The notes under the pieces: generated by a model
The model's input: the letters and a program-made list of their open reading frames with translations, nothing else
Told to the model about the DNA's origin: nothing
Database searches by the model: none
Shown here: positions 45,889 through 53,627 of the stretch, in pieces
How the letters are laid out: each line of letters begins with the position of its first letter
Position numbering within the stretch: position 1 is the first letter of the stretch
Position numbers and translations under genes: made by a program
NCBI GenBank assembly: GCA_041738135.1
Contig: JBGSQK010000074.1
Location: 1-64,000, forward strand
Reading direction: 5' to 3'
Length of the DNA: 64,000 nucleotides
From: JAGOMX01 sp041738135
GTDB taxonomy: Bacteria; Pseudomonadota; Alphaproteobacteria; JAGOMX01

Positions 45889-47328
45889 ATGAATAAATTA
45901 CTCAAAACGTCAGCAACACAATTGGCCAAGATGATTCGGGAGAAAAAGGTTTCTTCTGAAGAAGTGGTGCGCACCTATATCAATCAAGCAAAGAAAGTGA
46001 ACCCCTTGATCAATGCGATCGTTTTTGATCGGTATGAGCAGGCATTGATTGAAGCTAAGCAAGTGGACGACTTTTTAAAAGGTGATCCTGATAAAGTGCC
46101 TCCTTTTCTGGGGGTTCCTTTTACGGATAAGGATATGCACCCTGCCAAGGGTATGCCCTGTACGTGGGGGTTAGCACATCGTAAGGGGCTGTTAGCAAAA
46201 GAAGACTGCACCGCTGTTGCTCGTCTTAAGGAAGCAGGGGCCATACTTATAGGCGTGACCAATGTGCCCGTATGTGGCTTAACTTTTGAAACTACTAATA
46301 AGCTGTATGGCCGTACCAATAATCCTTATAATCTAGACCATAACCCTGGGGGGAGCTCGGGGGGAGAGGCTGCAATAGTAAGCGCTGCCGGATCTGCCTT
46401 TGGTCTTGGCTCCGATGGTGGTGGGTCTATTCGCATACCCGCTAACTATTGTGGTATCTTTGGGCACAAGTCCAGCGCACACCTGATCCCCAATAGTGGG
46501 GAATATCCTGTGACTTTATTTAACACGAAGCTGGGAAGCAATATGATTGTATTGGGGCCCATGACTCGGTTTTCAGAGGATTTAATGCCTTTGGTGCGAA
46601 TTATGGCAGGGCCTGATGGACAATTTGATTACCAGGAAGAAATGACGCTGGGGGATGAAAATAAGGTAAAGATCCCGGAGCTGAAATACTATTTCATGAA
46701 CCATAAGGGGCTGCATCCAGATGTTCAGAAAGCTCATGATAAGGCAATCGAGCAGCTCAAAAGTTCAGGGGCCAAGTTCAGTGAGGTTAATGCGGATGTT
46801 TTCAAAGATGCATTCAAAATCATGCGCACCTACTTTGCCAACGCGGGGGATCACGATAAAGAGGTCGCGCTCATTAGCGACGGCAATCCAATTTATCCGA
46901 AACTGAAATACCTGCGAGAAAAGTTTCTTGGGGATTCAGATCTACCCAGTGAAATTATACTGTTAATTATTGCTGCCAATGTAGGGTTTGGTGTGGATAA
47001 GGATAAATATATTCAACTGGGCGCCCAGCTCCGCAATACCTTAAACCAAATTTTGGGAGACGATGGTGTGCTGATCTTCCCTGTACTTCCAAAGCCAGCC
47101 ATTAAGCATGGTGCCTTATTTGGCCAAGTTAGTAAAGTATGGCTTACCGGCATTTTTAATGTGGCCGAAAGCGCGTCCACGGCGATTCCCATGGGGTTCA
47201 GTTCAGAAGGCCTACCCCTAGGTTTCCAAGCGGTTGCCCGTAAAGGTAATGATCATCTGACCATTGCTGTGGCGAAATATTTTGAGAGCCAAGGGTTTGG
47301 CTGGGTGCCACCAAAGTTGGCGGAATAA
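45889..47328 (+). CDS. Amidase signature family protein
   Basis: The protein has 479 residues. The Ser-cisSer-Lys triad is visible as Lys81 (GVPFTDKD), Ser156 (NPGGSSGGE) and Ser180 (GSDGGGSIRIP). Family members hydrolyse amide bonds in many substrates or, as GatA, generate Gln-tRNA. Without gatB or gatC nearby and with non-GatA surroundings, a free amidase is more likely; the substrate is unknown. It is monocistronic with a bidirectional terminator. Confidence 0.88.
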   Translation: MNKLLKTSATQLAKMIREKKVSSEEVVRTYINQAKKVNPLINAIVFDRYEQALIEAKQVDDFLKGDPDKVPPFLGVPFTDKDMHPAKGMPCTWGLAHRKGLLAKEDCTAVARLKEAGAILIGVTNVPVCGLTFETTNKLYGRTNNPYNLDHNPGGSSGGEAAIVSAAGSAFGLGSDGGGSIRIPANYCGIFGHKSSAHLIPNSGEYPVTLFNTKLGSNMIVLGPMTRFSEDLMPLVRIMAGPDGQFDYQEEMTLGDENKVKIPELKYYFMNHKGLHPDVQKAHDKAIEQLKSSGAKFSEVNADVFKDAFKIMRTYFANAGDHDKEVALISDGNPIYPKLKYLREKFLGDSDLPSEIILLIIAANVGFGVDKDKYIQLGAQLRNTLNQILGDDGVLIFPVLPKPAIKHGALFGQVSKVWLTGIFNVAESASTAIPMGFSSEGLPLGFQAVARKGNDHLTIAVAKYFESQGFGWVPPKLAE

Positions 47329-47330
47329 AA

Positions 47331-47356
47331 AAAGGGATATGCGAACATATCCCTTT
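47331..47356. terminator. Bidirectional terminator between the amidase and OMP genes
   Basis: AAAGGGATATG pairs with CATATCCCTTT around a CGAA loop. A TTTT follows on the plus strand and a run of seven T on the minus strand, so both convergent genes can stop here. Confidence 0.88.
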
Positions 47357-47370
47357 TCAAATTTTAGGAA

Positions 47371-47940
47371 TTAAAACTTTCGTGTGTACTTTGCCATCAC
47401 AGCATTTGTAACTGGCTTGACTTTCCAGCCTGCATGATGGAAGGAGTTTGTCTTGGTGTATTCGTATGATGCACCGAAGATGTTTTTCTCATTAACTGCA
47501 AACATGGCTTCGATACCTGGACGGTAACCAAATCTGTTTTTTGTTGATCCATGGTAATGGATGTTTGAAAAAACGCCACCTGCAGTAGCTGCAAGTACAA
47601 ATTTATCACCAAAACGATAACCCACCTTGGCTGTTATGCCTGGTGTGTATGTTTTGATGCGACTTGTCAGAGAGAAGTTCATATCAACTTGACCTGCCAA
47701 AAAGATATTGTTGGCAGAAACAGTTGACATACCAAAGTTAAAGCCAAACGGCAGTGAATTTTGTTTCACTGTGTGATGGCGGTTATTGATAGTACTCTTA
47801 GACTTAAACTTCTGCTGTTGAAAGCCAGCTTGTACACCTCCATACATGCCACTGAATGCGCTGCCTTCAGCGGATACGCTAGAAATTGAGCTTGCGCCAA
47901 TCAGGGCTGCAAGGCCTGTGGTTAGAATTAATTTCTTCAT
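47371..47940 (-). CDS. Outer-membrane beta-barrel protein (OmpW/Omp25-like)
   Basis: The protein has 189 residues. A signal peptide (ILTTGLAALIGASSISSVSA) is followed by alternating beta strands (GMYGGVQAGFQQQKF, DKFVLAATAGGVFSNI, IFGASYEYTKTN), ending in VMAKYTRKF with a terminal Phe as the BAM signal. An eight-stranded barrel of the opacity/surface-antigen kind is expected. The leader contains a strong hairpin (47967-47999). AAGGAG precedes the start. Confidence 0.85.
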   Translation of the reverse strand: MKKLILTTGLAALIGASSISSVSAEGSAFSGMYGGVQAGFQQQKFKSKSTINNRHHTVKQNSLPFGFNFGMSTVSANNIFLAGQVDMNFSLTSRIKTYTPGITAKVGYRFGDKFVLAATAGGVFSNIHYHGSTKNRFGYRPGIEAMFAVNEKNIFGASYEYTKTNSFHHAGWKVKPVTNAVMAKYTRKF

Positions 47941-47966
47941 AATGAACTCCTTAAAATAAGATATTA

Positions 47967-47999
47967 AAACCGTTCATGCCCTATTGGCAGGAACGGTTT
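47967..47999 (-). promoter_or_regulatory. 5' leader hairpin of the OMP gene
   Basis: AAACCGTTC and GAACGGTTT (plus inner GCC/GGC) form a stem. On the minus strand a TATATC -10 with TTAACT 16 bp before it lies immediately upstream, so the hairpin would be at the very 5' end of the mRNA, as in ompA. Confidence 0.5.
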
Positions 48000-48085
48000 A
48001 GATATAGCACTGTTTATGAAGGAGTTAAAGGTCGTGAGAGGGGGGTGTTAAAAAAATATGCTTATGTGGCAAAAAAGCAACTTGT

Positions 48086-48763
48086 CTATTTGTTAAGTTC
48101 GCCAAGTAGGCTGCGCTTTAATTTTTTGTTTTCAGCTTCATCTGCGACGCCATATTTATAGGCTTCTCTCTTGGCTCCCGCAAAGGTATTGCGATTCACG
48201 TGTGAGTGATCCACTTGCACATGGAGGTCTCCATGGTGTCCTTTATGGTTGGTTCTTGTGATGACCCACACATGGGCTGGGTTGCTTTCGTCTATGGCAT
48301 CTTCTTGGTTTGTGTGGTGCCCTTGAAATGAAGTTTTACCCATAGGTGACACAAAGGCTTTGCCCTTTTTAAGACGCTTGATTTGTGGTGTATCAGCTGA
48401 CTCGACCATTATTATGGGTACGTGAAAAATATGATCCCTTGCTTCATACGATACGTAATTATCCTTAAAGGCTTGTAGCGCTCTTAGTTGCTCAAAGGAA
48501 ACTTTTAATGCACCTCGTTGGTCTTCACCTTGATTTTGTTTGATCGCGTGATCTTTAAACGTTCTAAATTGGCCGATGAGTTTTTCTTCGAGCGCATAAA
48601 TTTGACTAGGAGAAGTTATAAGGTCTGAATCCTTAGCTTTGCTGCTCTTTGGACTCAAATTGCTGTCATCCCACAGATTCTCAGATGCAAACAACGGCTT
48701 TGCCAATGCAAGTGTCAAAAAAGAAAGTAGAATCCAATAGCTATTGTTTACCATTTTACCCAT
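48086..48763 (-). CDS. Exported protein with predicted HNH/endonuclease VII-type nuclease domain
   Basis: The protein has 225 residues, with a signal peptide (ILLSFLTLALAKPLFAS). The middle is helical. The C-terminal third has a His pattern, FQGHHTNQEDAI, then WVITRTNHKGHHGDLHV and VNRNTFAGAKREAYKYG, which resembles the LHH-type HNH/EndoVII toxin domain of polymorphic toxins (GHHTNQ, distal His, R...AYK). No immunity gene is recognised beside it. ATG at 48754 is an alternative start. A secreted nuclease toxin or effector is inferred. Confidence 0.6.
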   Translation of the reverse strand: MGKMVNNSYWILLSFLTLALAKPLFASENLWDDSNLSPKSSKAKDSDLITSPSQIYALEEKLIGQFRTFKDHAIKQNQGEDQRGALKVSFEQLRALQAFKDNYVSYEARDHIFHVPIIMVESADTPQIKRLKKGKAFVSPMGKTSFQGHHTNQEDAIDESNPAHVWVITRTNHKGHHGDLHVQVDHSHVNRNTFAGAKREAYKYGVADEAENKKLKRSLLGELNK

Positions 48764-48913
48764 AACAAATATGTATACTATATATTGTTATATAGGGTCA
48801 GATTGTCAAATTGTCAACGGGAAATGACAAAAATGTTATAGCATGAGGGTATGTGTTCTCAGGGTTAGTTTTAGAGTGGTAATGTGCGTGCCAGAAAGGC
48901 AATGTCTTTGACG

Positions 48914-48940
48914 AAAAAAAGGAAGGTGTAGAAACCTTCC
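48914..48940 (-). terminator. Rho-independent terminator of ihfB
   Basis: On the minus strand GGAAGGT and ACCTTCC form a stem followed by seven T residues. Confidence 0.85.
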
Positions 48941-48969
48941 CTTAATTTGTCAGTAAAGTGTTCAGCGTT

Positions 48970-49254
48970 TTAACTTGCCTTTTGCAACTTTTCACGTAAG
49001 TGCTTACCAGCTTTAAAGAATGGAACGTACTTTTCATTCACATTAACCACATCACCCGTGCGTGGGTTGCGGCCATTGCGAGCATCACGCTTGCGAACAG
49101 TGAAAACACCAAAGCCACGAAGCTCGACTCTGCCACCGGTAGCAAGTGTAGTGCAAATTTCGCTGAAAATCATTTCAACGCCTTTTTCAGCTTGTTGAGC
49201 TGTTAGGCCTGGATTGAGTTTGTGTACTTTTTGTACGAGTTCTGAACGAGTCAT
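48970..49254 (-). CDS. ihfB: Integration host factor subunit beta
   Basis: The protein has 94 residues and the DNABII fold. MTRSELVQKV at the start, the long beta-arm RGFGVFTVRKRDARNGRNPR with the tip Pro, and KYVPFFKAGKHLREKL are typical of IhfB rather than HU or IhfA. It bends DNA and shapes promoter and origin architecture. The 131-bp region to phaB should hold its promoter. Confidence 0.93.
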   Translation of the reverse strand: MTRSELVQKVHKLNPGLTAQQAEKGVEMIFSEICTTLATGGRVELRGFGVFTVRKRDARNGRNPRTGDVVNVNEKYVPFFKAGKHLREKLQKAS

Positions 49255-49385
49255 TAATTCCCCCCTTATTCATCGTTTATGACATTTGTTTTTTATTGTT
49301 ATTGTTTAACATCATGAATAAGAAAATACTGCTTTAAGACTGACAGATGATAAGGAGATCGTCAAGGGGCTAATTTATATTAGAA

Positions 49386-50111
49386 TTAAGCAGCAGAATA
49401 CATCCCGCCATTGGCGCTAATGGTCGATCCGGTGATATAGGTTGAATCGTCCGATGCAAGGAAGCGTGCGACTTTTGCGATATCTTCGGGCTGTCCCAAA
49501 TGACCTACGGGGATCTGATCGATGATGCCTTTCATAATATCTTCCGGCACTTTTTCGACCATGGACGTATCTATGTAGCCCGGTGCAATGGCGTTGACTG
49601 TGATATTTAGGCGCGCCACTTCTTTAGCCAGTGCTTTGGTAAACCCTAGGATGCCAGCTTTGGAGGCGCAATAGTTCACTTGACCCATCTGGCCTTTTTG
49701 GGCGTTGATGGAACTGATGTTGATGATGCGGCCAAACTTGCGTTCGCGCATGCCGTCGAGCACTTGTTTGGTCACATTGAAGACGGAATTGAGATTCACG
49801 TGAATGATGTCGTGCCAGTCTTCATAGGACATCTTATGCATCATGCGATCATTCGTGCGGCCTGCGTTATTTACGAGAATGTCTATGGGTCCTAGTGCTT
49901 CCTGGACGCGTTTGACACCTTCCACGCATTCTTGGTAGTCGCCCACATTCCATTTAAAATTGGGGATGCCTGTTTCTTTTGTGAATTCTGCAGCCGCCCA
50001 ATCGTCGCCGCTGTAATTAATAGCGACTTTATACCCAGCGTCCATAAATTCTTTTGCAATAGCGGCGCCAATTCCTTTTGACCCACCCGTTACTAAAGCT
50101 ATGCGACCCAT
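49386..50111 (-). CDS. phaB: Acetoacetyl-CoA reductase
   Basis: The protein has 241 residues, an SDR enzyme that reduces acetoacetyl-CoA to (R)-3-hydroxybutyryl-CoA for PHB synthesis. The NADP motif VTGGSKGIGAAIA, NNAGRTND, IINISSINAQKGQMGQVNYCASK (YxxxK) and an AIAPGYIDTSMV loop are as in PhaB. It follows phaC after 12 bp. phaA (thiolase) is not in the window. Confidence 0.93.
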   Translation of the reverse strand: MGRIALVTGGSKGIGAAIAKEFMDAGYKVAINYSGDDWAAAEFTKETGIPNFKWNVGDYQECVEGVKRVQEALGPIDILVNNAGRTNDRMMHKMSYEDWHDIIHVNLNSVFNVTKQVLDGMRERKFGRIINISSINAQKGQMGQVNYCASKAGILGFTKALAKEVARLNITVNAIAPGYIDTSMVEKVPEDIMKGIIDQIPVGHLGQPEDIAKVARFLASDDSTYITGSTISANGGMYSAA

Positions 50112-50123
50112 CTTTTTTTTTCC

Positions 50124-51281
50124 TTATTTATGAGCTTTAATAAAATCTACGATCGGTTGCAAAACTTGTGGATCTGACTTTTTGCCGATAATCGCACCGA
50201 TGTGTCCCGTATCTGGTTTGATCATATGATTATCTGGTAAAGACTTCGTTAATGGGATTGCAGATTTTGGAGAAACTATTTTGTCATTTTCAGGAATGAT
50301 AAGGAGGGTAGGTTGGGTAATGTCTTTGGGGTCCATAATTTTATTATTGATTCGCCATGTCCCTTTGACTGGTTTGTTGTCGCGGTACCAATCAAATAAG
50401 AGTTCTTTAGCAACTTTTGGCGCAAGGGGCACACAATCGTTGAGCCAATCTTCAACGCTGGCAAACTCTTGAAGCTTTTCGAAGTTATCGGCAAACTGAG
50501 GTAGCTCACGGAATTTTCTGATAACACCCAATGGATTGAGAATAGCGAACATATATTGCAGAATTTCCACAGGTAGCTCAGCCGTTTGATCGATCATTTT
50601 ATCCAGATAAGTTGCTGAGGCGTACACCCAAGGAATAAGCCATTCTTGCCCTGCATGGAAATCCCAAGGAGCCGCCAGTAGAACTAAGTTTTTTGTTTGA
50701 GGGCGGGAAATCGTTGCAGCCATCGCCAGCATGCCGCCCATGCAGTATCCCATTATGGAAACTGGGTTTCGCGTAAATGCACTGGTATGATCCAAGGCGG
50801 GTAGCAAATACCTGTGGAGATAATCTTCAACGGAGAAATCTCTCTCCGCATCACTCAGGTCGCCCCAATCCAAAAGAAAAGGGCGTACACCAGACTTGGC
50901 CATTTGGCGCAGGAAGCTTTTCTTTTCAGTCAAATCTAAAACATAGGCGCGATTAATAAGCGAAGGTACTACAAACAAAATGGGCGTATCCGGATCGGTT
51001 GTCTGTGAGTAATCCAGTAACTTAGCGCCACCCATAGCCCAAATAACAGGAGGCTCTTTCACATCGCGTTTGAAATCGATTTGTTGATAGAGTTTTACAC
51101 CATTCATGTATTCCTGCAGACGTGATTGGCTCTCTTCCATAAATTCTTTGGCCTGTTGAGCGCTCTGTAGGTTTATCCCTGCTTGTTTCCACCATTCGGT
51201 TTGTTGGCTAGCCGTCTGGCCCATGATCTTCGCGAATTGCTCAAAAAAATCGTATGGGAACGTGGGGCCTTTATTCGTCAT
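50124..51281 (-). CDS. phaC: Polyhydroxyalkanoate synthase
   Basis: The protein has 385 residues, short like class III enzymes rather than the roughly 590-residue class I, and polymerises hydroxyacyl-CoA. The lipase-like box MGYCMGGMLA holds the catalytic Cys180; Asp333 (PENDKIVSP) and His360 (DTGHIGAIIG) complete the triad. PhaE, the usual class III partner, is not seen. Its ATG lies inside the 3' end of the small gene upstream (11-bp overlap). Confidence 0.9.
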   Translation of the reverse strand: MTNKGPTFPYDFFEQFAKIMGQTASQQTEWWKQAGINLQSAQQAKEFMEESQSRLQEYMNGVKLYQQIDFKRDVKEPPVIWAMGGAKLLDYSQTTDPDTPILFVVPSLINRAYVLDLTEKKSFLRQMAKSGVRPFLLDWGDLSDAERDFSVEDYLHRYLLPALDHTSAFTRNPVSIMGYCMGGMLAMAATISRPQTKNLVLLAAPWDFHAGQEWLIPWVYASATYLDKMIDQTAELPVEILQYMFAILNPLGVIRKFRELPQFADNFEKLQEFASVEDWLNDCVPLAPKVAKELLFDWYRDNKPVKGTWRINNKIMDPKDITQPTLLIIPENDKIVSPKSAIPLTKSLPDNHMIKPDTGHIGAIIGKKSDPQVLQPIVDFIKAHK

Positions 51282-51603
51282 GGGAAACCATTTCTTTTAG
51301 TGAGTTAGGATTTGAGGTCATTTGCTGTGAGTAACTAAAATCAGAAACCCCCGTGTCTCCCCGGCATTGAGCCGGGGTCCAGCACAAAAAGCGGAGTGGA
51401 GCGACTTCATTATGTTCATGAAGAGTCGCTGACGCTCCACTTGTAGCGCTGGACCTCGGCTCAAGGCCGGGGAGGCACGGGAGATCTGCTGTAGCAGTGA
51501 CATTCTGTAGGGCCGATTGCATGATGGTTGTCTTGAAGGCGAGTTCAAAAAAGGCTTCCCAATTATCCACTAGAATCCTAGCGCATTCTTTTTCTTGAGA
51601 CAT
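51271..51603 (-). CDS. Small phaC-linked protein interrupted in frame by a palindromic element
   Basis: The protein has 110 residues from the ATG at 51603 (AGGACA upstream). Residues 1-38 (for example ILVDNWEAFFELAFKTTIMQ) and the last 23 (DFSYSQQMTSNPNSLKEMVS) look ordinary; the roughly 45 in between are encoded by a subtype 2 palindromic element and include LPCLPGLEPRSSATSG. The reading frame stays open through the element, as with Rickettsia RPEs. Its stop overlaps the phaC start, so it is probably translated and coupled to phaC. The function is unknown. Confidence 0.65.
   Translation of the reverse strand: MSQEKECARILVDNWEAFFELAFKTTIMQSALQNVTATADLPCLPGLEPRSSATSGASATLHEHNEVAPLRFLCWTPAQCRGDTGVSDFSYSQQMTSNPNSLKEMVSHDE
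51349..51481. repeat. Palindromic element, family A subtype 2, within a reading frame
   Basis: The arms CCCCGTGTCTCCCCGGCATT / GGGGAGGCACGGG enclose GAGCCGGGGTCCAGCAC and its complement and an inner AGCGGAGTGGAGCGAC ... GTCGCTGACGCTCCACTT pair. It matches the copy at 21068 closely and lies inside the small gene upstream of phaC. Confidence 0.9.
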
Positions 51604-51754
51604 GTTGTGTCCTTTTTTATTTTATTATGACTAATACGCATCAAGTTGTCGATAGTTATGATTGTTCCTTTCTTTAATCAACCATTAACTCCGAGTTAAT
51701 AAATTATTTGATTGCGCCATGAATACTATAACTGAGCATATTGGAGTGATTAAA

Positions 51755-53035
51755 ATGAGAAAATTCATAACTTTCGGTTTCCTGGGTTTTTATTGCAATC
51801 TTATGGTAGGTGTAGGATCGGCTTCAGTTCCCGATTGGGTGGACAATGAATATTATCAGGCCATAGCTGCAGATTTTAAATTTTTGAAATGTGTTATAAG
51901 CGATTTCAAAGACGTGATGATTGATGAGCAATCAAAAAATGCAGCATATGAATCAAAGCGTAAAGCAAGCAGAAAAGGGTCTGTTATCGCTGCTGAGGAA
52001 TTATCAACCTACCCCGATCTATTATCGGAAATTTCAAGTAGGCATTTATCTGATAATAGTTTGCAAAAGGATTCGATTCGAGTGCTTTCTATTGATGGAG
52101 GAGGAATCAGGGGGATCATACCTTTATTCTTTTTGGCCAAGCTAGAAGAAATGACCGGTAAACGTGTATACGAAATGTTTGATGTGATTGCTGGTACTTC
52201 CACAGGTGGGATGATTGCTTTGGCGCTGTCTGTGGCGCCGGCTAAGGATGTATTGGACTTATATTTAAAGTATGGCAACAAGATATTCGTCAGAAATTAC
52301 AACATTTTTGGTCCCAAATATGCCTCGACGCAGCGTAGGAAGATTTTTCGGGATTTTTTTGGTTCAGCGAAATTAAGTCAATCGGTTGTTCCCACCATAG
52401 TAACCGCATGGGAGTTTGAAAGGGATCGAGCCTATCATTTATATAGCAAATGGCCTGACAATAATATCTTCGCTCACGAGTCTCTGGACATGCTCATGAG
52501 CGAAGCAGCTCTTGCCACCAGCGCAGCTCCCACATTTTTCGAGCCTGAGATTGTCTATCCTTTTCGCGTCAATGGGGTCAGATCCAATGAATCCTATACA
52601 TTCCTTGACGGTGGCGTGTTTGCCAACAATCCTGCGATGATTGGCTTAACCTATGGCATGACATTATATCCTCATATAACCCACGCAAATGTTGATCTGC
52701 TATCTCTTGGAACAGGTTATCGAAATGTGGATTATGATGGCCATAAGGCAAAGCGCTGGTCTAAAATCAGGTGGCTGCAGCCTCTTCTGCATGTGCTCCT
52801 AACGGGCAACAGCAAATCCGTCGATGATGACTTAAGCCGTCTGCTTAATAATAATTACGATCGTGTCTCAACATACTTGCACTATTCGGACGCCCAGCTG
52901 GATAGCGTGGGAAAAAATATCAAGCATCTAAGAATGGATGCAGAAAAAATGATTGAAGATAATAGTAAAGTTCTCGAAAAATGGGTAAAGAAGATCGAGC
53001 AGAAGGCTATACCTCAAAGCAATGTGGACATTTAG
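51755..53035 (+). CDS. Exported patatin-like phospholipase
   Basis: The protein has 426 residues from the ATG at 51755 (GGAG upstream; the frame extends to 51719). A signal peptide (KFITFGFLGFYCNLMVGVGSA) precedes a helical part and the patatin domain: anion hole SIDGGGIRGI, nucleophile Ser149 in GTSTGG, catalytic Asp285 in LDGGVFANNP. The domain cleaves phospholipid acyl chains. Rickettsia Pat1 and Pat2 and Pseudomonas ExoU are related host-membrane-attacking enzymes, so an entry or vacuole-escape role is plausible but inferred. Confidence 0.9.
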   Translation: MRKFITFGFLGFYCNLMVGVGSASVPDWVDNEYYQAIAADFKFLKCVISDFKDVMIDEQSKNAAYESKRKASRKGSVIAAEELSTYPDLLSEISSRHLSDNSLQKDSIRVLSIDGGGIRGIIPLFFLAKLEEMTGKRVYEMFDVIAGTSTGGMIALALSVAPAKDVLDLYLKYGNKIFVRNYNIFGPKYASTQRRKIFRDFFGSAKLSQSVVPTIVTAWEFERDRAYHLYSKWPDNNIFAHESLDMLMSEAALATSAAPTFFEPEIVYPFRVNGVRSNESYTFLDGGVFANNPAMIGLTYGMTLYPHITHANVDLLSLGTGYRNVDYDGHKAKRWSKIRWLQPLLHVLLTGNSKSVDDDLSRLLNNNYDRVSTYLHYSDAQLDSVGKNIKHLRMDAEKMIEDNSKVLEKWVKKIEQKAIPQSNVDI

Positions 53036-53059
53036 GCCGTATAAGCGCATAGTGGAAAT

Positions 53060-53452
53060 ATGTACACCAAAACAACCAATGAGATTTGCGTAACCATAAC
53101 GCCGCATTTTCTGGAGGAGGAAACCAATCCAGAAATGCAACGCTTTGTCTGGGCCTATCACGTTAAAATCGAAAACCTGGGCGGTGTTAAGGTGAAGTTG
53201 ATTAAGCGGAAGTGGATCATTACAGACTCCCAAGGTATTATTGAAACTGTTGAAGGTGAGGGGGTGGTTGGTGAACAGCCTGAACTGGAGCCAGGTGATT
53301 CTTATGAATACACCAGCGGCGTTCCCTTGACCACACCATCCGGTTTTATGACCGGACATTATTACATGACCACCGAGTTTGAAGAAACCATCGACGTAGA
53401 AATTCCAACTTTCTCACTCGACAGTCCTTTCGAATCCAAAAGCATCCATTAG
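53060..53452 (+). CDS. apaG: ApaG protein
   Basis: The protein has 130 residues, the usual length for ApaG. The ITPHFLEEETNPEMQRFVWAY, KRKWIITDSQGIIETVEGEG and GYM-like FMTGHYYMTTE stretches are conserved. The fold is an FN3-type beta-sandwich; the family is linked to divalent-metal and Ap4A phenotypes, but the reaction is unknown. It starts 24 bp after the phospholipase gene. Confidence 0.92.
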   Translation: MYTKTTNEICVTITPHFLEEETNPEMQRFVWAYHVKIENLGGVKVKLIKRKWIITDSQGIIETVEGEGVVGEQPELEPGDSYEYTSGVPLTTPSGFMTGHYYMTTEFEETIDVEIPTFSLDSPFESKSIH

Positions 53453-53627
53453 AAAATCATAACAAATCAAACACTTAAAATCATTGTTTGCCTAATTAAG
53501 TAAATAGTAATTAAAAATTTACTAATCCTGTTGTAGGGTGTAATCTTATAAGACTGTGATTCATGATCAGTTAGGAGACAATAGATCTCCACGAAACAGG
53601 TAAAACGACTATCTTTGGGAGGATACC

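Noticed and set aside
45889..47328. Amidase as GatA
   Set aside because: No gatB or gatC is adjacent, and the catalytic signature alone is shared by all amidase-signature enzymes.
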